From the NCBI RefSeq assembly GCF_000758585.1, contig NZ_CP009281.1, forward strand, positions 248,001 to 312,000: 64,000 bases of DNA. The letters are read 5' to 3'. Origin of the DNA: Paenibacillus sp. FSL R5-0345 (lineage in GTDB: Bacteria > Bacillota > Bacilli > Paenibacillales > Paenibacillaceae). This document shows, in pieces, positions 7,438-15,501 of the stretch. Below the pieces are notes generated by a model that worked only from the letters and a program-made list of their open reading frames with translations, did no database searches and was not told the origin of the DNA. A program made the position numbers and the translations under genes. Position 1 is the stretch's first letter; every line of letters begins with the position of its first letter.

Positions 7438-8781
7438 GCCGATATCGAGCAGCGATTGCCCGAATAATCGTTTGGCATTTCCGATGAAGGTTTGCGTGCC
7501 GACAATTACAATAATCTCGGAGGACGATCGAGCTTTTATGTGAGTAAGAGCATCCTCCAAATAGGGAAACTCGGAGCTTTTTTCGATAAAACGCTCGGCA
7601 ACACGGAGTGCATCTGTAGGAAAAGAAAGATGACTGATGTCAGGCTTTGTGACGATCAATTGCTCCGAGACCGTACTCATCACTTCGATAACCCCTAGAT
7701 AATCTTTATCTTCGGGAACACCGATGATTGAAGTTACATCTCGACTGCGGTCGGGATTGACTAGTTGAATAAGCTCAGCCAGATAGGCTGCCGATTCCTT
7801 ATGAATCGCTCCGTCAATAATCGTTAACGGATCATGGCAGATCACCTCACAACGACCCGGCCATTGCAGTTTTGCAAAACAATTGATTAAGAGTTCCCTA
7901 TCCAGGGGACTGCCTGTAATATCCTCACATAGCGCGACTGCAGTGGCGGCATTTAGAGCTTGAAATTGCCCCAATAACGGGATCGTTAAGGACGGGTAAA
8001 TCGCTTGATTTGTCCGAACATCAAAAGTAGTTCCAATGGGCGTTATTGTAATAGAGTCAGCCCAAAACTGCTCCTCATAGTACTGTACAGAATTGGAGGT
8101 AAGGTTCTCCTTTATAGTCGCTAGTACGCTCGGATTCTGCCTGCTGATATAGGCTTTTGTAGCCTTATTTTTGACGATTCCCAGCTTATGTAGCGTAATA
8201 CTATTCAGGTCAGGACCCAAATTAGCTACATGTTCTTCCATAATCGGAGTAATGACCGCCCAATCATTCTTCAGGACATTCGTGTCATCAAACCTTCCGC
8301 CTCTTCCGCATTCAATTACATTGAAATCGGTATGATTCTCCTTGAAGTACAACGCCGCTATAGCTAGACCTATCCCAACAGGACCTTGATATTCATCAGC
8401 ACTAAGCTGATTTTCAATCGTTTGGAATCCCTCGTGAACCACATTTCCTAATCGTACAAAATCCTCTGTGGATATGGCCCGCCCGTTAATCCGAATTCTC
8501 TCGTTGAAATCGACCAGATGAGGGGAGGTGAACAAGCCCACTTTATAGCCTAGGTGACTTAACAAAGAAGAGATGAATCTGGAGGTGGAGCCTTTACCTT
8601 TACTGCCTGTGACTAGTATGTATTGTTGATCTCGATCCGGACTTCCGACTAGATCCAGCAAAGCTCTGGTTAATTCCGGTCTTCTAACTTGTTCATCCAA
8701 AGTTTCTGTGATGTTGTTAATGGCTCTTAGATAAGAGCTATAGATCATATCTTCTACCTGGGATTGTGAAGTGAATTTCAC
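7432..8781 (-). CDS. FolC/Mur-ligase-type amide ligase
   Basis: 449 aa, GTG start with GGAG eight bases upstream. The P-loop ILVTGSKGKGSTSRF (residues 56-69), the folate-loop-like SPHLVDFNERIRIN and NVIECGRGGRFDDTN follow FolC order; the later SIIGVPEDKDYLG and IIVIVGTQTFIG occupy positions of the C-terminal ligase domain. FolC and Mur enzymes add amino acids through an acyl phosphate. The usual GTNGKGS loop is changed to GSKGKGS, so a true folylpolyglutamate synthase is doubtful; nothing around it belongs to folate metabolism. It follows the barrel-like membrane protein by 14 bp and ends against the ATP-grasp gene, pointing to a poly-amino-acid or peptide ligase. Confidence 0.8.
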   Translation of the reverse strand: MKFTSQSQVEDMIYSSYLRAINNITETLDEQVRRPELTRALLDLVGSPDRDQQYILVTGSKGKGSTSRFISSLLSHLGYKVGLFTSPHLVDFNERIRINGRAISTEDFVRLGNVVHEGFQTIENQLSADEYQGPVGIGLAIAALYFKENHTDFNVIECGRGGRFDDTNVLKNDWAVITPIMEEHVANLGPDLNSITLHKLGIVKNKATKAYISRQNPSVLATIKENLTSNSVQYYEEQFWADSITITPIGTTFDVRTNQAIYPSLTIPLLGQFQALNAATAVALCEDITGSPLDRELLINCFAKLQWPGRCEVICHDPLTIIDGAIHKESAAYLAELIQLVNPDRSRDVTSIIGVPEDKDYLGVIEVMSTVSEQLIVTKPDISHLSFPTDALRVAERFIEKSSEFPYLEDALTHIKARSSSEIIVIVGTQTFIGNAKRLFGQSLLDIGL

Positions 8782-8795
8782 GATTATCGCTCCAT

Positions 8796-10010
8796 TTAGT
8801 TAATTTTTGCTCGTTCTTCAGATAGCGTCGTGTAGATGATTATCGGAAGCAGTATCAGAGAAATAGCAACGGTCAGAGCGATGCTCCAGTTCAAATCCTT
8901 ATACAGCTGAACTACAGTAAACAATAAAGCGATTACGGGCAAGACCAACTTGTTTAAGTGTTTTAAGAATAGGGAGTTCATGCTTCTCTTTACGGTAACC
9001 GATGTGCCGATACTGGGGATTTCCAGTTCATTCCGTGACAAAGCGGTGATTCCGATAAATAAGTGGCTGTCGATAAATTTAAGCTGCTCATTCTCCTCAT
9101 TTAGCTTGATCAGTTGGGCTATATGCTCAGTGTCTATATCTAAGATGGGGACGGTGATTGTTTTGTTGTTATAGGTGACGACGATTTTGTCGGTCTCTTC
9201 CATACCCAGCAGCTTTCTAACATTGGGATGAATTCGGCATAGATTTTGGTGTTCATCAAAAGGGTAGGGATGGCCTACTCTTAGTGTAAGCTCTCTTTTG
9301 CCAATAAAAAGATTTCCTAATGCGGTTAAAGGCCGTTTGATTCCCAGATGTATAAGTTTATGTATGCCTGGCTTGGACTGAGGACTTGTTCTTGCACGGG
9401 TAATAATTAGTTGATCATCCTCAGTGGCATGAGTCTCAAGCAGCAACATGATATATCTGTTGAAATACAGGGCATTCGGCTTGGCTGTGTCATCTTCTTT
9501 TAAAGTTAAGTTTACCCGAAAGCCATTTTTAGGATTAATAAGCTCGACATGGTTCGAATATTTACGGACAAGCGTTGGACAGGCTTTGACATAAGGCTTG
9601 GCAATCTCGTCCACTTTAGGAATTCCCCGAAGGATCGTGCTGTACTCAGGTTTGGTAATGGTTAATCCTGTTAGTGGGCAGTTTCCTAGCTTGTCCTTTG
9701 CTCTTTTCGACAATTGAATACTGCCTCTTGGGATATCACTTTTAGATAAAAGCAAACAGCTAACCTGAGCGCCATTCTCTGCTTTAAGCTCGACAAAGAT
9801 ATGGTGTACTAAGCCTAATTCGACTAACTCATCGGGGTTTATTGTGATTTCTTTCCGAGCGGTATAGCTCTGTTTCTCCAGTATAGTGAAGGTCTGCTCG
9901 ATATTTATGTTAGGCGCCTCCCAATCGATTGATAATTTGTTCGAGGGAATGAATGGTTTTTTGGAATAAATCAAATGAATTCGGGTTACGATAATTTCGA
10001 TTAATTTCAA
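8796..10010 (-). CDS. Unknown protein with barrel-like repeats and C-terminal membrane anchor
   Basis: I do not recognise this family. Two regions (ITINPDELVELGLVHHIFVE with IPRGSIQLSKRAKDKLG, and CRIHPNVRKLLGMEETDKIV with TVPILD) look like double-psi-barrel/Cdc48-N-type folds; this is inference. Two hydrophobic helices near the C-terminus (LVLPVIALLFTVVQLY and SIALTVAISLILLPIIIY) should anchor it in the membrane with the bulk on one side. The first permitted codon is TTG 10010, which overlaps the upstream gene by 101 bp and has a poor ribosome site. A strong GGGAGG (9917-9922) sits eight bases before an in-frame ATA at 9908, giving a 370-aa product; the true start is unresolved. Second gene of a tight three-gene operon with the FolC-like ligase. 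Confidence 0.6.
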   Translation of the reverse strand: MKLIEIIVTRIHLIYSKKPFIPSNKLSIDWEAPNINIEQTFTILEKQSYTARKEITINPDELVELGLVHHIFVELKAENGAQVSCLLLSKSDIPRGSIQLSKRAKDKLGNCPLTGLTITKPEYSTILRGIPKVDEIAKPYVKACPTLVRKYSNHVELINPKNGFRVNLTLKEDDTAKPNALYFNRYIMLLLETHATEDDQLIITRARTSPQSKPGIHKLIHLGIKRPLTALGNLFIGKRELTLRVGHPYPFDEHQNLCRIHPNVRKLLGMEETDKIVVTYNNKTITVPILDIDTEHIAQLIKLNEENEQLKFIDSHLFIGITALSRNELEIPSIGTSVTVKRSMNSLFLKHLNKLVLPVIALLFTVVQLYKDLNWSIALTVAISLILLPIIIYTTLSEERAKIN

Positions 10011-10554
10011 TCTGAAAACCTTGAACTAACAATTCTTTAGCCGAATACGAAGTGATCGTTCCGGGATGAGATGCAGAAAAGGTATGGTTTTGATGAACAT
10101 TGGTAATACCATTATTGAAAAAAATACGTACGACTTCATTTATATTATTTTCCTGTATGGATGTTCCGTGTAATGTGCCTAAATCAATATCGAATTCTCT
10201 ATCTTTAGAAGCACCATGCAAGTCTATAACAAAGTTAATTTGATGCTCTTTGACAATTGTTCCAAGCGCAGCTTTATATTCTCCCCCAAGGATGTAATTA
10301 GGGTCTTCTTTGGAGAAGCTATTGGAATAGATACAGTGGCAATCTGTGAGCTTGTGTAACAGCAGCGCTAGCGAACCTGTATACATGTCTGCAGGCTTTA
10401 CAGCATGTTCTCTATAGTGGTTAATGGCATGCGGAGCAGATACAAGTACGGGAAGGGTGCCAACTTCAATGGAGTAAGAGGGCTCTACGCCGATATCGCC
10501 AAAATAATTATTATTAGAGAATTGTAACTCATACTTTTCGATCAGAGATAAGAT
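9910..10554 (-). CDS. N-formylglutamate-amidohydrolase-like metallo-hydrolase, start unresolved
   Basis: The frame gives ~214 aa. VLVSAPHAINHYREH supplies the first metal His, FVIDLHGASKDREFD carries the DLHG metal motif and ILGGEYKAAL is the substrate loop pattern of the FGase family, zinc hydrolases that cut N-capped glutamate or related amides. No ATG, GTG or TTG precedes the conserved part in this frame: the in-frame TGA is at 10563 and the candidates are ATC 10554 (five bases after AGGTGAT) or CTG 10545. A GTG at 10564 starts a different frame, and one extra base near 10540 would reconcile the two. So it is either an unusual start or a frameshift. A 158-aa frame from ATG 10386 would lose the first metal ligand. 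Confidence 0.65.
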   Translation of the reverse strand: MLSLIEKYELQFSNNNYFGDIGVEPSYSIEVGTLPVLVSAPHAINHYREHAVKPADMYTGSLALLLHKLTDCHCIYSNSFSKEDPNYILGGEYKAALGTIVKEHQINFVIDLHGASKDREFDIDLGTLHGTSIQENNINEVVRIFFNNGITNVHQNHTFSASHPGTITSYSAKELLVQGFQIEINRNYRNPNSFDLFQKTIHSLEQIINRLGGA

Positions 10555-10641
10555 ATGATATCACCTATTCCTATTTATTTTGAATCTATTATAACGTCTG
10601 AGGATTTGTGATGGCGATTTTTTCTAATAAAGTGGCTATTG

Positions 10642-10690
10642 AAATGTTGGAAACGGTGTGCTAATATTTCAATTGAAAACGTTACCGATA
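10642..10690 (+). promoter_or_regulatory. Possible LacI/CcpA-type operator upstream of sugar importer
   Basis: TGAAAACGTTACCG (10674-10687) matches 12 of 14 positions of the cre consensus, and a related TGGAAACGGTGTG occurs 27 bp upstream. The 250-bp spacer to the binding-protein start otherwise shows only an AGGGGG-type ribosome site at its end. The LacI gene at 14136 is the natural candidate regulator. Confidence 0.4.
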
Positions 10691-10815
10691 AGGATACCGG
10701 AAAATAAGCGATCGTTACTTAAGTGGAATGGAAACGCTGACAACACTCTCGGTGGGTAATTTCGGAGACGTCTTTAAGCGAGGTAATTTAATAACAAGTA
10801 CGAGGGGGAAGAAAA

Positions 10816-12198
10816 ATGAAGAACATTAAAAAATATCTAGGGCTCATGTTGGTTATGTCTATGGTAGTAGTCTTGGCAGCAGGGTGCGGGAATAAAGAAA
10901 ACAATGCTGCCTCTAACGATGGGAACGCTTCATCTGGTAAAAAAGGATCGGTTTACTTTTTAAACTTCAAGCCTGAAATTGCAGAAATATATGAAAAAAT
11001 AGCTAAGGATTACGAAGCAGAGACAGGCGTTAAAGTAAAAGTGGTAACGGCTGCCGCAGGTACTTATGAAACCAAATTGAAATCTGAGATTTCTAAGTCA
11101 GATGCACCTACAATCTTCCAAATTAACGGACCTGTTGGTTTTCAATCTTGGAAAGATTATACCTTGGATTTGAAGGATACTAAGCTGTACAGCTATCTGT
11201 CCGATAAAAGCTTGGCTGTAACAGAAGGTGAAGGCGTATATGGTATCCCTTACGTAGTTGAAGGCTACGGTATCATCTACAACGATGCAATTATGAAGAA
11301 ATACTTTGCCTTGGCTGATAAAGCTGTATCCATCTCTTCCACGACTGAAATCAATAATTTCGAGACCTTGAAAGCAGTAGTAGAAGATATGACTGCTAAA
11401 AAAGATCAACTGGGTATTAAGGGTGTATTTGCTTCCACTTCCCTCGCTGCTGGTGAGCAATGGAGATGGCAGACTCACTTGGCTAACTTGCCGCTGTACT
11501 ATGAATTCAAAGACAACACTGAGTTTGATAACACCGTACTTGCGGGTTTAGCTTCTAAAGAAGTTGAATTCAAATATAACGATAAATTCAAAAACATTTT
11601 CGATCTTTACATCAAAAACTCTGTGACTAAAGAAGCGCTTCTAGGTAGTAAATCTGTAGCTGATTCCATGGCTGAGTTCGCACTGGGTAATGCAGCTATG
11701 GTTCAAAACGGTAACTGGGCGTGGTCACAAATCAATGATGTAGACGGTAACGTAGTTAAAGCTGAAGAGATCAAATTCTTGCCTATCTACACAGGTATGG
11801 AAGGCGAGGAAAAACAAGGTCTGGCTGTAGGTACAGAAAACTATTTGGCAATCAACAGCAAAGCATCTGCTGAGAATCAACAAGCTTCTATCGCATTCTT
11901 GGAATGGTTGTTCTCCAGTGAAAAAGGTAAAGCTTATGTAACGAATGACTTAGGTTTCATCGCTCCATTCAACACTTTCGAAGATAGCGAAAAACCAGCA
12001 GACCCACTGGCTAAAGAAGTGTCCGCTTGGATGGAAAAAGATCTGACTTCCGTAGCTTGGACATTTGCAGCATTCCCAAGTGAGGAGTTCAAAAATGTCT
12101 TTGGTGATGCGCTCTTGCAGTACGCTCAAGGTAACAAAACTTGGGATGAAGTTGTAACGATCTTCAAGGACACTTGGAAGGCTGAAAAAGCAAAATAA
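10816..12198 (+). CDS. Carbohydrate ABC transporter solute-binding lipoprotein
   Basis: 460 aa. A lipoprotein signal (MKNIKKYLGLMLVMSMVVVL, then AAGCGN) ends in the lipobox AAGC, so the mature protein is tethered to the outer membrane face by a lipidated Cys. The body is an extracellular sugar-binding protein of the MalE-like type: FEEK-like start (IAEIYEKIAKDYEAETGVKV), MAEFALGNAAMVQNGNWAW, and a C-terminal KAYVTNDLGFIAPFN. Codon use is A-rich, as in highly expressed genes. It is followed by a strong intergenic hairpin and two permeases; no ATPase is nearby, so a shared MsmX-type ATPase is likely. Ligand unknown. Confidence 0.92.
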   Translation: MKNIKKYLGLMLVMSMVVVLAAGCGNKENNAASNDGNASSGKKGSVYFLNFKPEIAEIYEKIAKDYEAETGVKVKVVTAAAGTYETKLKSEISKSDAPTIFQINGPVGFQSWKDYTLDLKDTKLYSYLSDKSLAVTEGEGVYGIPYVVEGYGIIYNDAIMKKYFALADKAVSISSTTEINNFETLKAVVEDMTAKKDQLGIKGVFASTSLAAGEQWRWQTHLANLPLYYEFKDNTEFDNTVLAGLASKEVEFKYNDKFKNIFDLYIKNSVTKEALLGSKSVADSMAEFALGNAAMVQNGNWAWSQINDVDGNVVKAEEIKFLPIYTGMEGEEKQGLAVGTENYLAINSKASAENQQASIAFLEWLFSSEKGKAYVTNDLGFIAPFNTFEDSEKPADPLAKEVSAWMEKDLTSVAWTFAAFPSEEFKNVFGDALLQYAQGNKTWDEVVTIFKDTWKAEKAK

Positions 12199-12250
12199 TA
12201 AAGGCATGGAAAGATGATTGAATATCCCTCAGTTGTTATATAGATACAAG

Positions 12251-12292
12251 CTTAGTGCCACTAGGTTCCTTAGGGACTTCAGTGGCACTAAG
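12251..12292 (+). other. Intergenic hairpin between binding protein and permeases
   Basis: CTTAGTGCCACT and AGTGGCACTAAG form a perfect 12-bp stem with an 18-nt loop. There is no U-tract, so it is probably an mRNA-stabilising or processing hairpin that keeps binding-protein mRNA above permease mRNA, as known for mal-type operons. Confidence 0.7.
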
Positions 12293-12359
12293 CAACAATT
12301 CGAGTGAATTTGATTACATCTGTTTAATCATTTTCCATTCTGAGATAGGAGAAGACTCC

Positions 12360-13202
12360 ATGGAAAAATCGATAAAAAAATATTTTGCTCTTTTTGCATT
12401 ACCGACCATAATAGCCTTTGGAATCGCTTTTGTTGTACCATTTCTGCTAGGTATATATTTATCCTTTACAGAGTTTACTACAGTCAATGATGCTAAATGG
12501 ATAGGTTTTGGCAATTACGTTAAGGCATTCTCAAATCAAGAATTCCTAAATGCGCTGGGCTTTACGGTTAAGTTTACAGTTCTATCGGTTCTTACGATTA
12601 ATGTGTTCGCTTTCATTCTGGCGATGTTGTTAACTAGAAAACTAAAAGGCACTAACGTATTTAGAACTATCTTTTTCATGCCTAACTTGATAGGCGGTAT
12701 CGTATTAGGATACATTTGGCAGTTGATCTTTAATGGAATCCTGTATAAATTTGGTGTTACTTTGACCTCAGATGCTACTTATGGATTTTGGGGATTAATC
12801 ATCCTTATGAATTGGCAATTGATAGGGTACATGATGATTATCTATGTTGCAGGTATTCAAAATGTGCCTAAGGATATAGTAGAAGCCGCAAGAATTGATG
12901 GAGCTTCACGTTCTAAGATATTACGTAATGTGACCATCCCGCTCGTAATGCCGTCTATCACCATTTGTTTGTTTTTAACCTTATCGAATTCATTCAAATT
13001 GTTTGACCAAAACTTAGCATTGACCGCTGGTGCTCCGTCTAAGCAGACATCCATGTTGGCACTGGACATCTACAATACATTCTACGCAAAAACAGGGTGG
13101 GAAGGTGTGGGTCAAGCGAAGGCCGTCGTATTCTTTGCTTTAGTAGCCTTAATCGCCTTAGTACAACTTGTCATTACTAGAAGAAAGGAGGTTGAGAACT
13201 AA
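12360..13202 (+). CDS. Sugar ABC transporter permease 1 (MalF/UgpA type)
   Basis: 280 aa with six predicted helices beginning YFALFALPTIIAFGIAFVVP. The EAA loop VEAARIDGASRSKILRNVTI faces the ATPase. I start at ATG 12360, six bases after AGGAGA, instead of a GTG-initiated frame at 12255 that would read through the hairpin. The stop overlaps the next start (TAATG), so the two permeases are coupled and should form the heterodimeric channel. Confidence 0.92.
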   Translation: MEKSIKKYFALFALPTIIAFGIAFVVPFLLGIYLSFTEFTTVNDAKWIGFGNYVKAFSNQEFLNALGFTVKFTVLSVLTINVFAFILAMLLTRKLKGTNVFRTIFFMPNLIGGIVLGYIWQLIFNGILYKFGVTLTSDATYGFWGLIILMNWQLIGYMMIIYVAGIQNVPKDIVEAARIDGASRSKILRNVTIPLVMPSITICLFLTLSNSFKLFDQNLALTAGAPSKQTSMLALDIYNTFYAKTGWEGVGQAKAVVFFALVALIALVQLVITRRKEVEN

Positions 13203-14035
13203 TGCAACAGACTAGAGCAAAAGACTACTCCATTTTCACTATTTTGTTGGTCTTGGCCATTGCGTTCTTATCTCCGATCTTTATTGTTCTAATGAACTCC
13301 TTCAAAGGTAAGTTCTACATTAGTGATACGCCTTTTTTATTCCCTAATGAAACTACATTTGTTGGTTTAAAGAACTATACTAGCGGTGTAGCGAAGATCG
13401 ATTTCTTTAGTGCTTTCGGAATGTCCTTGTTTATCACCGTGTGTTCGGTTGCTGTAATCGTGTTATTCACTTCCATGACCGCATGGTATATTACTCGGGT
13501 GAAATCAAAATTCACGAACTTAATGTACTACGCATTTGTGTTCTCAATGATCGTACCTTTCCAAATGGTTATGTTCACAATGACTAAGACAGCCAATGTG
13601 CTGCATCTCGATAATCCGATTGGAATTATCTTGATCTATTTAGGATTTGGCTCAGGGCTATCCGTCTTTATGTTTAGTGGATTTGTGAAGTCCATACCGC
13701 TTGAAGTTGAAGAAGCAGTTATGATTGATGGATGTAATCCACCGCAAGCCTTCTTTAGAGTGGTACTGCCCATCCTTAAGCCTATAGCTGTAACCGTAGC
13801 GATCCTAAATGTAATGTGGGTATGGAATGACTTCCTGTTGCCGGATCTGCTGATCGGTACTGAATACAAAACAATTCCTATTGCGATACAGTACCTAAAA
13901 GGCGGTTACGGATCGATTGATATGGGAGCTATGATGGCGATGCTTGTATTAGCTATTGTACCGATTATCATTTTCTACCTCACCTGCCAAAAATACATTA
14001 TTGAGGGTGTTGTTGCAGGAGCTGTGAAGGGTTAA
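13202..14035 (+). CDS. Sugar ABC transporter permease 2 (MalG type)
   Basis: 277 aa inner-membrane permease. N-terminal helix IFTILLVLAIAFLSPIFIVL, EAA loop VEEAVMIDGCNPPQAFFRVV and the C-terminal QKYIIEGVVAGAVKG that is characteristic of MalG-like subunits. The start overlaps the stop of permease 1. The LacI gene begins about 100 bp downstream and probably belongs to the same system. Confidence 0.92.
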   Translation: MQQTRAKDYSIFTILLVLAIAFLSPIFIVLMNSFKGKFYISDTPFLFPNETTFVGLKNYTSGVAKIDFFSAFGMSLFITVCSVAVIVLFTSMTAWYITRVKSKFTNLMYYAFVFSMIVPFQMVMFTMTKTANVLHLDNPIGIILIYLGFGSGLSVFMFSGFVKSIPLEVEEAVMIDGCNPPQAFFRVVLPILKPIAVTVAILNVMWVWNDFLLPDLLIGTEYKTIPIAIQYLKGGYGSIDMGAMMAMLVLAIVPIIIFYLTCQKYIIEGVVAGAVKG

Positions 14036-14135
14036 ATAGAATATGTCTGTAGAAGCAAGTAGGGTGCTTTTCTTGTTGAGTCTTCTCTTCAAGAATCCCC
14101 TGCTTTCTTATTTAACGTGCAAAGGAAAGGTAGAA

Positions 14136-15167
14136 ATGGAGAGATTGACTATAATAGATATCGCCAAATTATGTGGGGTTGGCGTGACTACAGTATCCAG
14201 AGCGATAAATAATCATCCTGATATTAATGAAGAAACAAAAGCGATGGTGATGAAAGTCATCAAAGAGAACCATTATGTACCGAATAACAGTGCCAGAAAT
14301 TTAAAACGTTCCGATTCGAAAACGATTGCAGTATTGATCAAAGGGATATCTAATCCATTTTTCAGCCCGATGATTAAAGTATTTGAAAAAGAGATCCAAC
14401 GAAAGAAGTACTCCTTTATCCTACAGCGAGTCGATGAGAATCAAGATGAGATCGAAGTGGCAATTGAGCTGGAGAAAGAAAAGCGTCTGAAGGGAATTGT
14501 GTTCCTTGGGGGATTATTCTCACACTCTCAAGAAAAATTACAGCAATTAACGGTTCCATTTGTCCTCAGCACGATCGGAATGACGGAAGAGTTTGATCTA
14601 AGTAACTATTCTTCTGTATCTGTAGATGACTTTAATGAGAGTTATAAAATTGTAGATTATTTATGTAATCTGGGACATGAGAAAATCGCAGTCATTACCG
14701 CGCCCGAAGATGATGTAAGTATCGGTAAGTTGAGATATGAAGGGTATAAGAAGGCTCTTTCTGATCATGGAATAGTTTATAATGAACGGCTAGTACGGCG
14801 GATGAAAGAAGATATTGATAGCTATAGTATGGAAAATGGGTATGCGGTTACAAAAGAACTACTGGATTCAGGGGAAGAGTTTACTGCTATTTTCACCTTA
14901 TCGGATAGTATGGCCCTCGGTGCTTGTAAAGCAATATTTGAAGCGGGCAAGCGAGTTCCTGAAGATTACTCTGTAGCTGGTTATGACGGACTGGATATTT
15001 CTTTCTATTATAATCCCTCTATCACTACCATCAAACAGCCAGTAGTAGAAATTGCGGAGGCGACGATTAAGATTCTTTTTGATCTCATTAATAAGAAGGT
15101 CAGTCATGCGCATCAGATTTTCCCTGCAGAACTAATCGTTAGAGAATCTACGAGATCTATATTGTAG
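14136..15167 (+). CDS. LacI-family regulator of the sugar importer
   Basis: 343 aa. HTH at the N-terminus (TIIDIAKLCGVGVTTVSRAI), hinge YVPNNSARNLKRSDSKT, then a periplasmic-binding-like sensor with VAGYDGLDISFYYNPSITTI near the end. Start chosen at ATG 14136 preceded by AAAGGAAAGG; a GTG-type start at 14043 would add an unrelated hydrophobic stretch. Lying directly after the importer genes, it is probably their regulator, with the operator-like sites at 10642-10690 as target. Confidence 0.9.
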   Translation: MERLTIIDIAKLCGVGVTTVSRAINNHPDINEETKAMVMKVIKENHYVPNNSARNLKRSDSKTIAVLIKGISNPFFSPMIKVFEKEIQRKKYSFILQRVDENQDEIEVAIELEKEKRLKGIVFLGGLFSHSQEKLQQLTVPFVLSTIGMTEEFDLSNYSSVSVDDFNESYKIVDYLCNLGHEKIAVITAPEDDVSIGKLRYEGYKKALSDHGIVYNERLVRRMKEDIDSYSMENGYAVTKELLDSGEEFTAIFTLSDSMALGACKAIFEAGKRVPEDYSVAGYDGLDISFYYNPSITTIKQPVVEIAEATIKILFDLINKKVSHAHQIFPAELIVRESTRSIL

Positions 15168-15209
15168 TGTCAGGTCGCTGAAGGCTGGGGAAATTGCCGG
15201 TGAATTCGA

Positions 15210-15241
15210 GGACTAAGCCACTTAAGATATGGGTTTAGTCC
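15210..15241. terminator. Weak hairpin between lacI-type gene and ger operon
   Basis: GGACTAA and TTAGTCC pair, with a further CCA/TGG pairing inside. Neither side has a clear T-tract. It sits between convergent genes, so a bidirectional termination role is plausible. Confidence 0.35.
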
Positions 15242-15246
15242 CATTG

Positions 15247-15477
15247 TCAAGATAACCAGGCACCTACCATATCAGAAACAGGTTTATAGATAAAGATCAT
15301 CCAGCCTAAGGGATTAGAGACTTGGATATGCAAAGCGTTCATAACGCCGAAATAGGTTCCCAGCAGTAGAAGAAATGAGAACACCCATAGCTCTTTGATT
15401 AATTTGTTCTTCCACATAAGGGGCACTTCAATGGCTATAATCACGGCTACAACGATGACGATCAGTACTAACCCCAA
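15247..15477 (-). CDS. Small membrane protein of the ger operon
   Basis: 76 aa, mostly two to three hydrophobic segments (VLIVIVVAVIIAIEVPLMW, LWVFSFLLLLGTYFGVMNAL). It follows the GerB-type permease by 24 bp on the same strand. Small membrane subunits of this kind are known as additional components of some germinant receptors (GerD/D-subunit-like), which is the likely role. No catalytic motif. Confidence 0.7.
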   Translation of the reverse strand: MGLVLIVIVVAVIIAIEVPLMWKNKLIKELWVFSFLLLLGTYFGVMNALHIQVSNPLGWMIFIYKPVSDMVGAWLS

Positions 15478-15501
15478 AATTCATAACCTCCCAAGCCATC
15501 T

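Noticed and set aside
7432..8781. Calling this gene folC outright
   Set aside because: Altered P-loop and non-folate neighbourhood make folate function uncertain.
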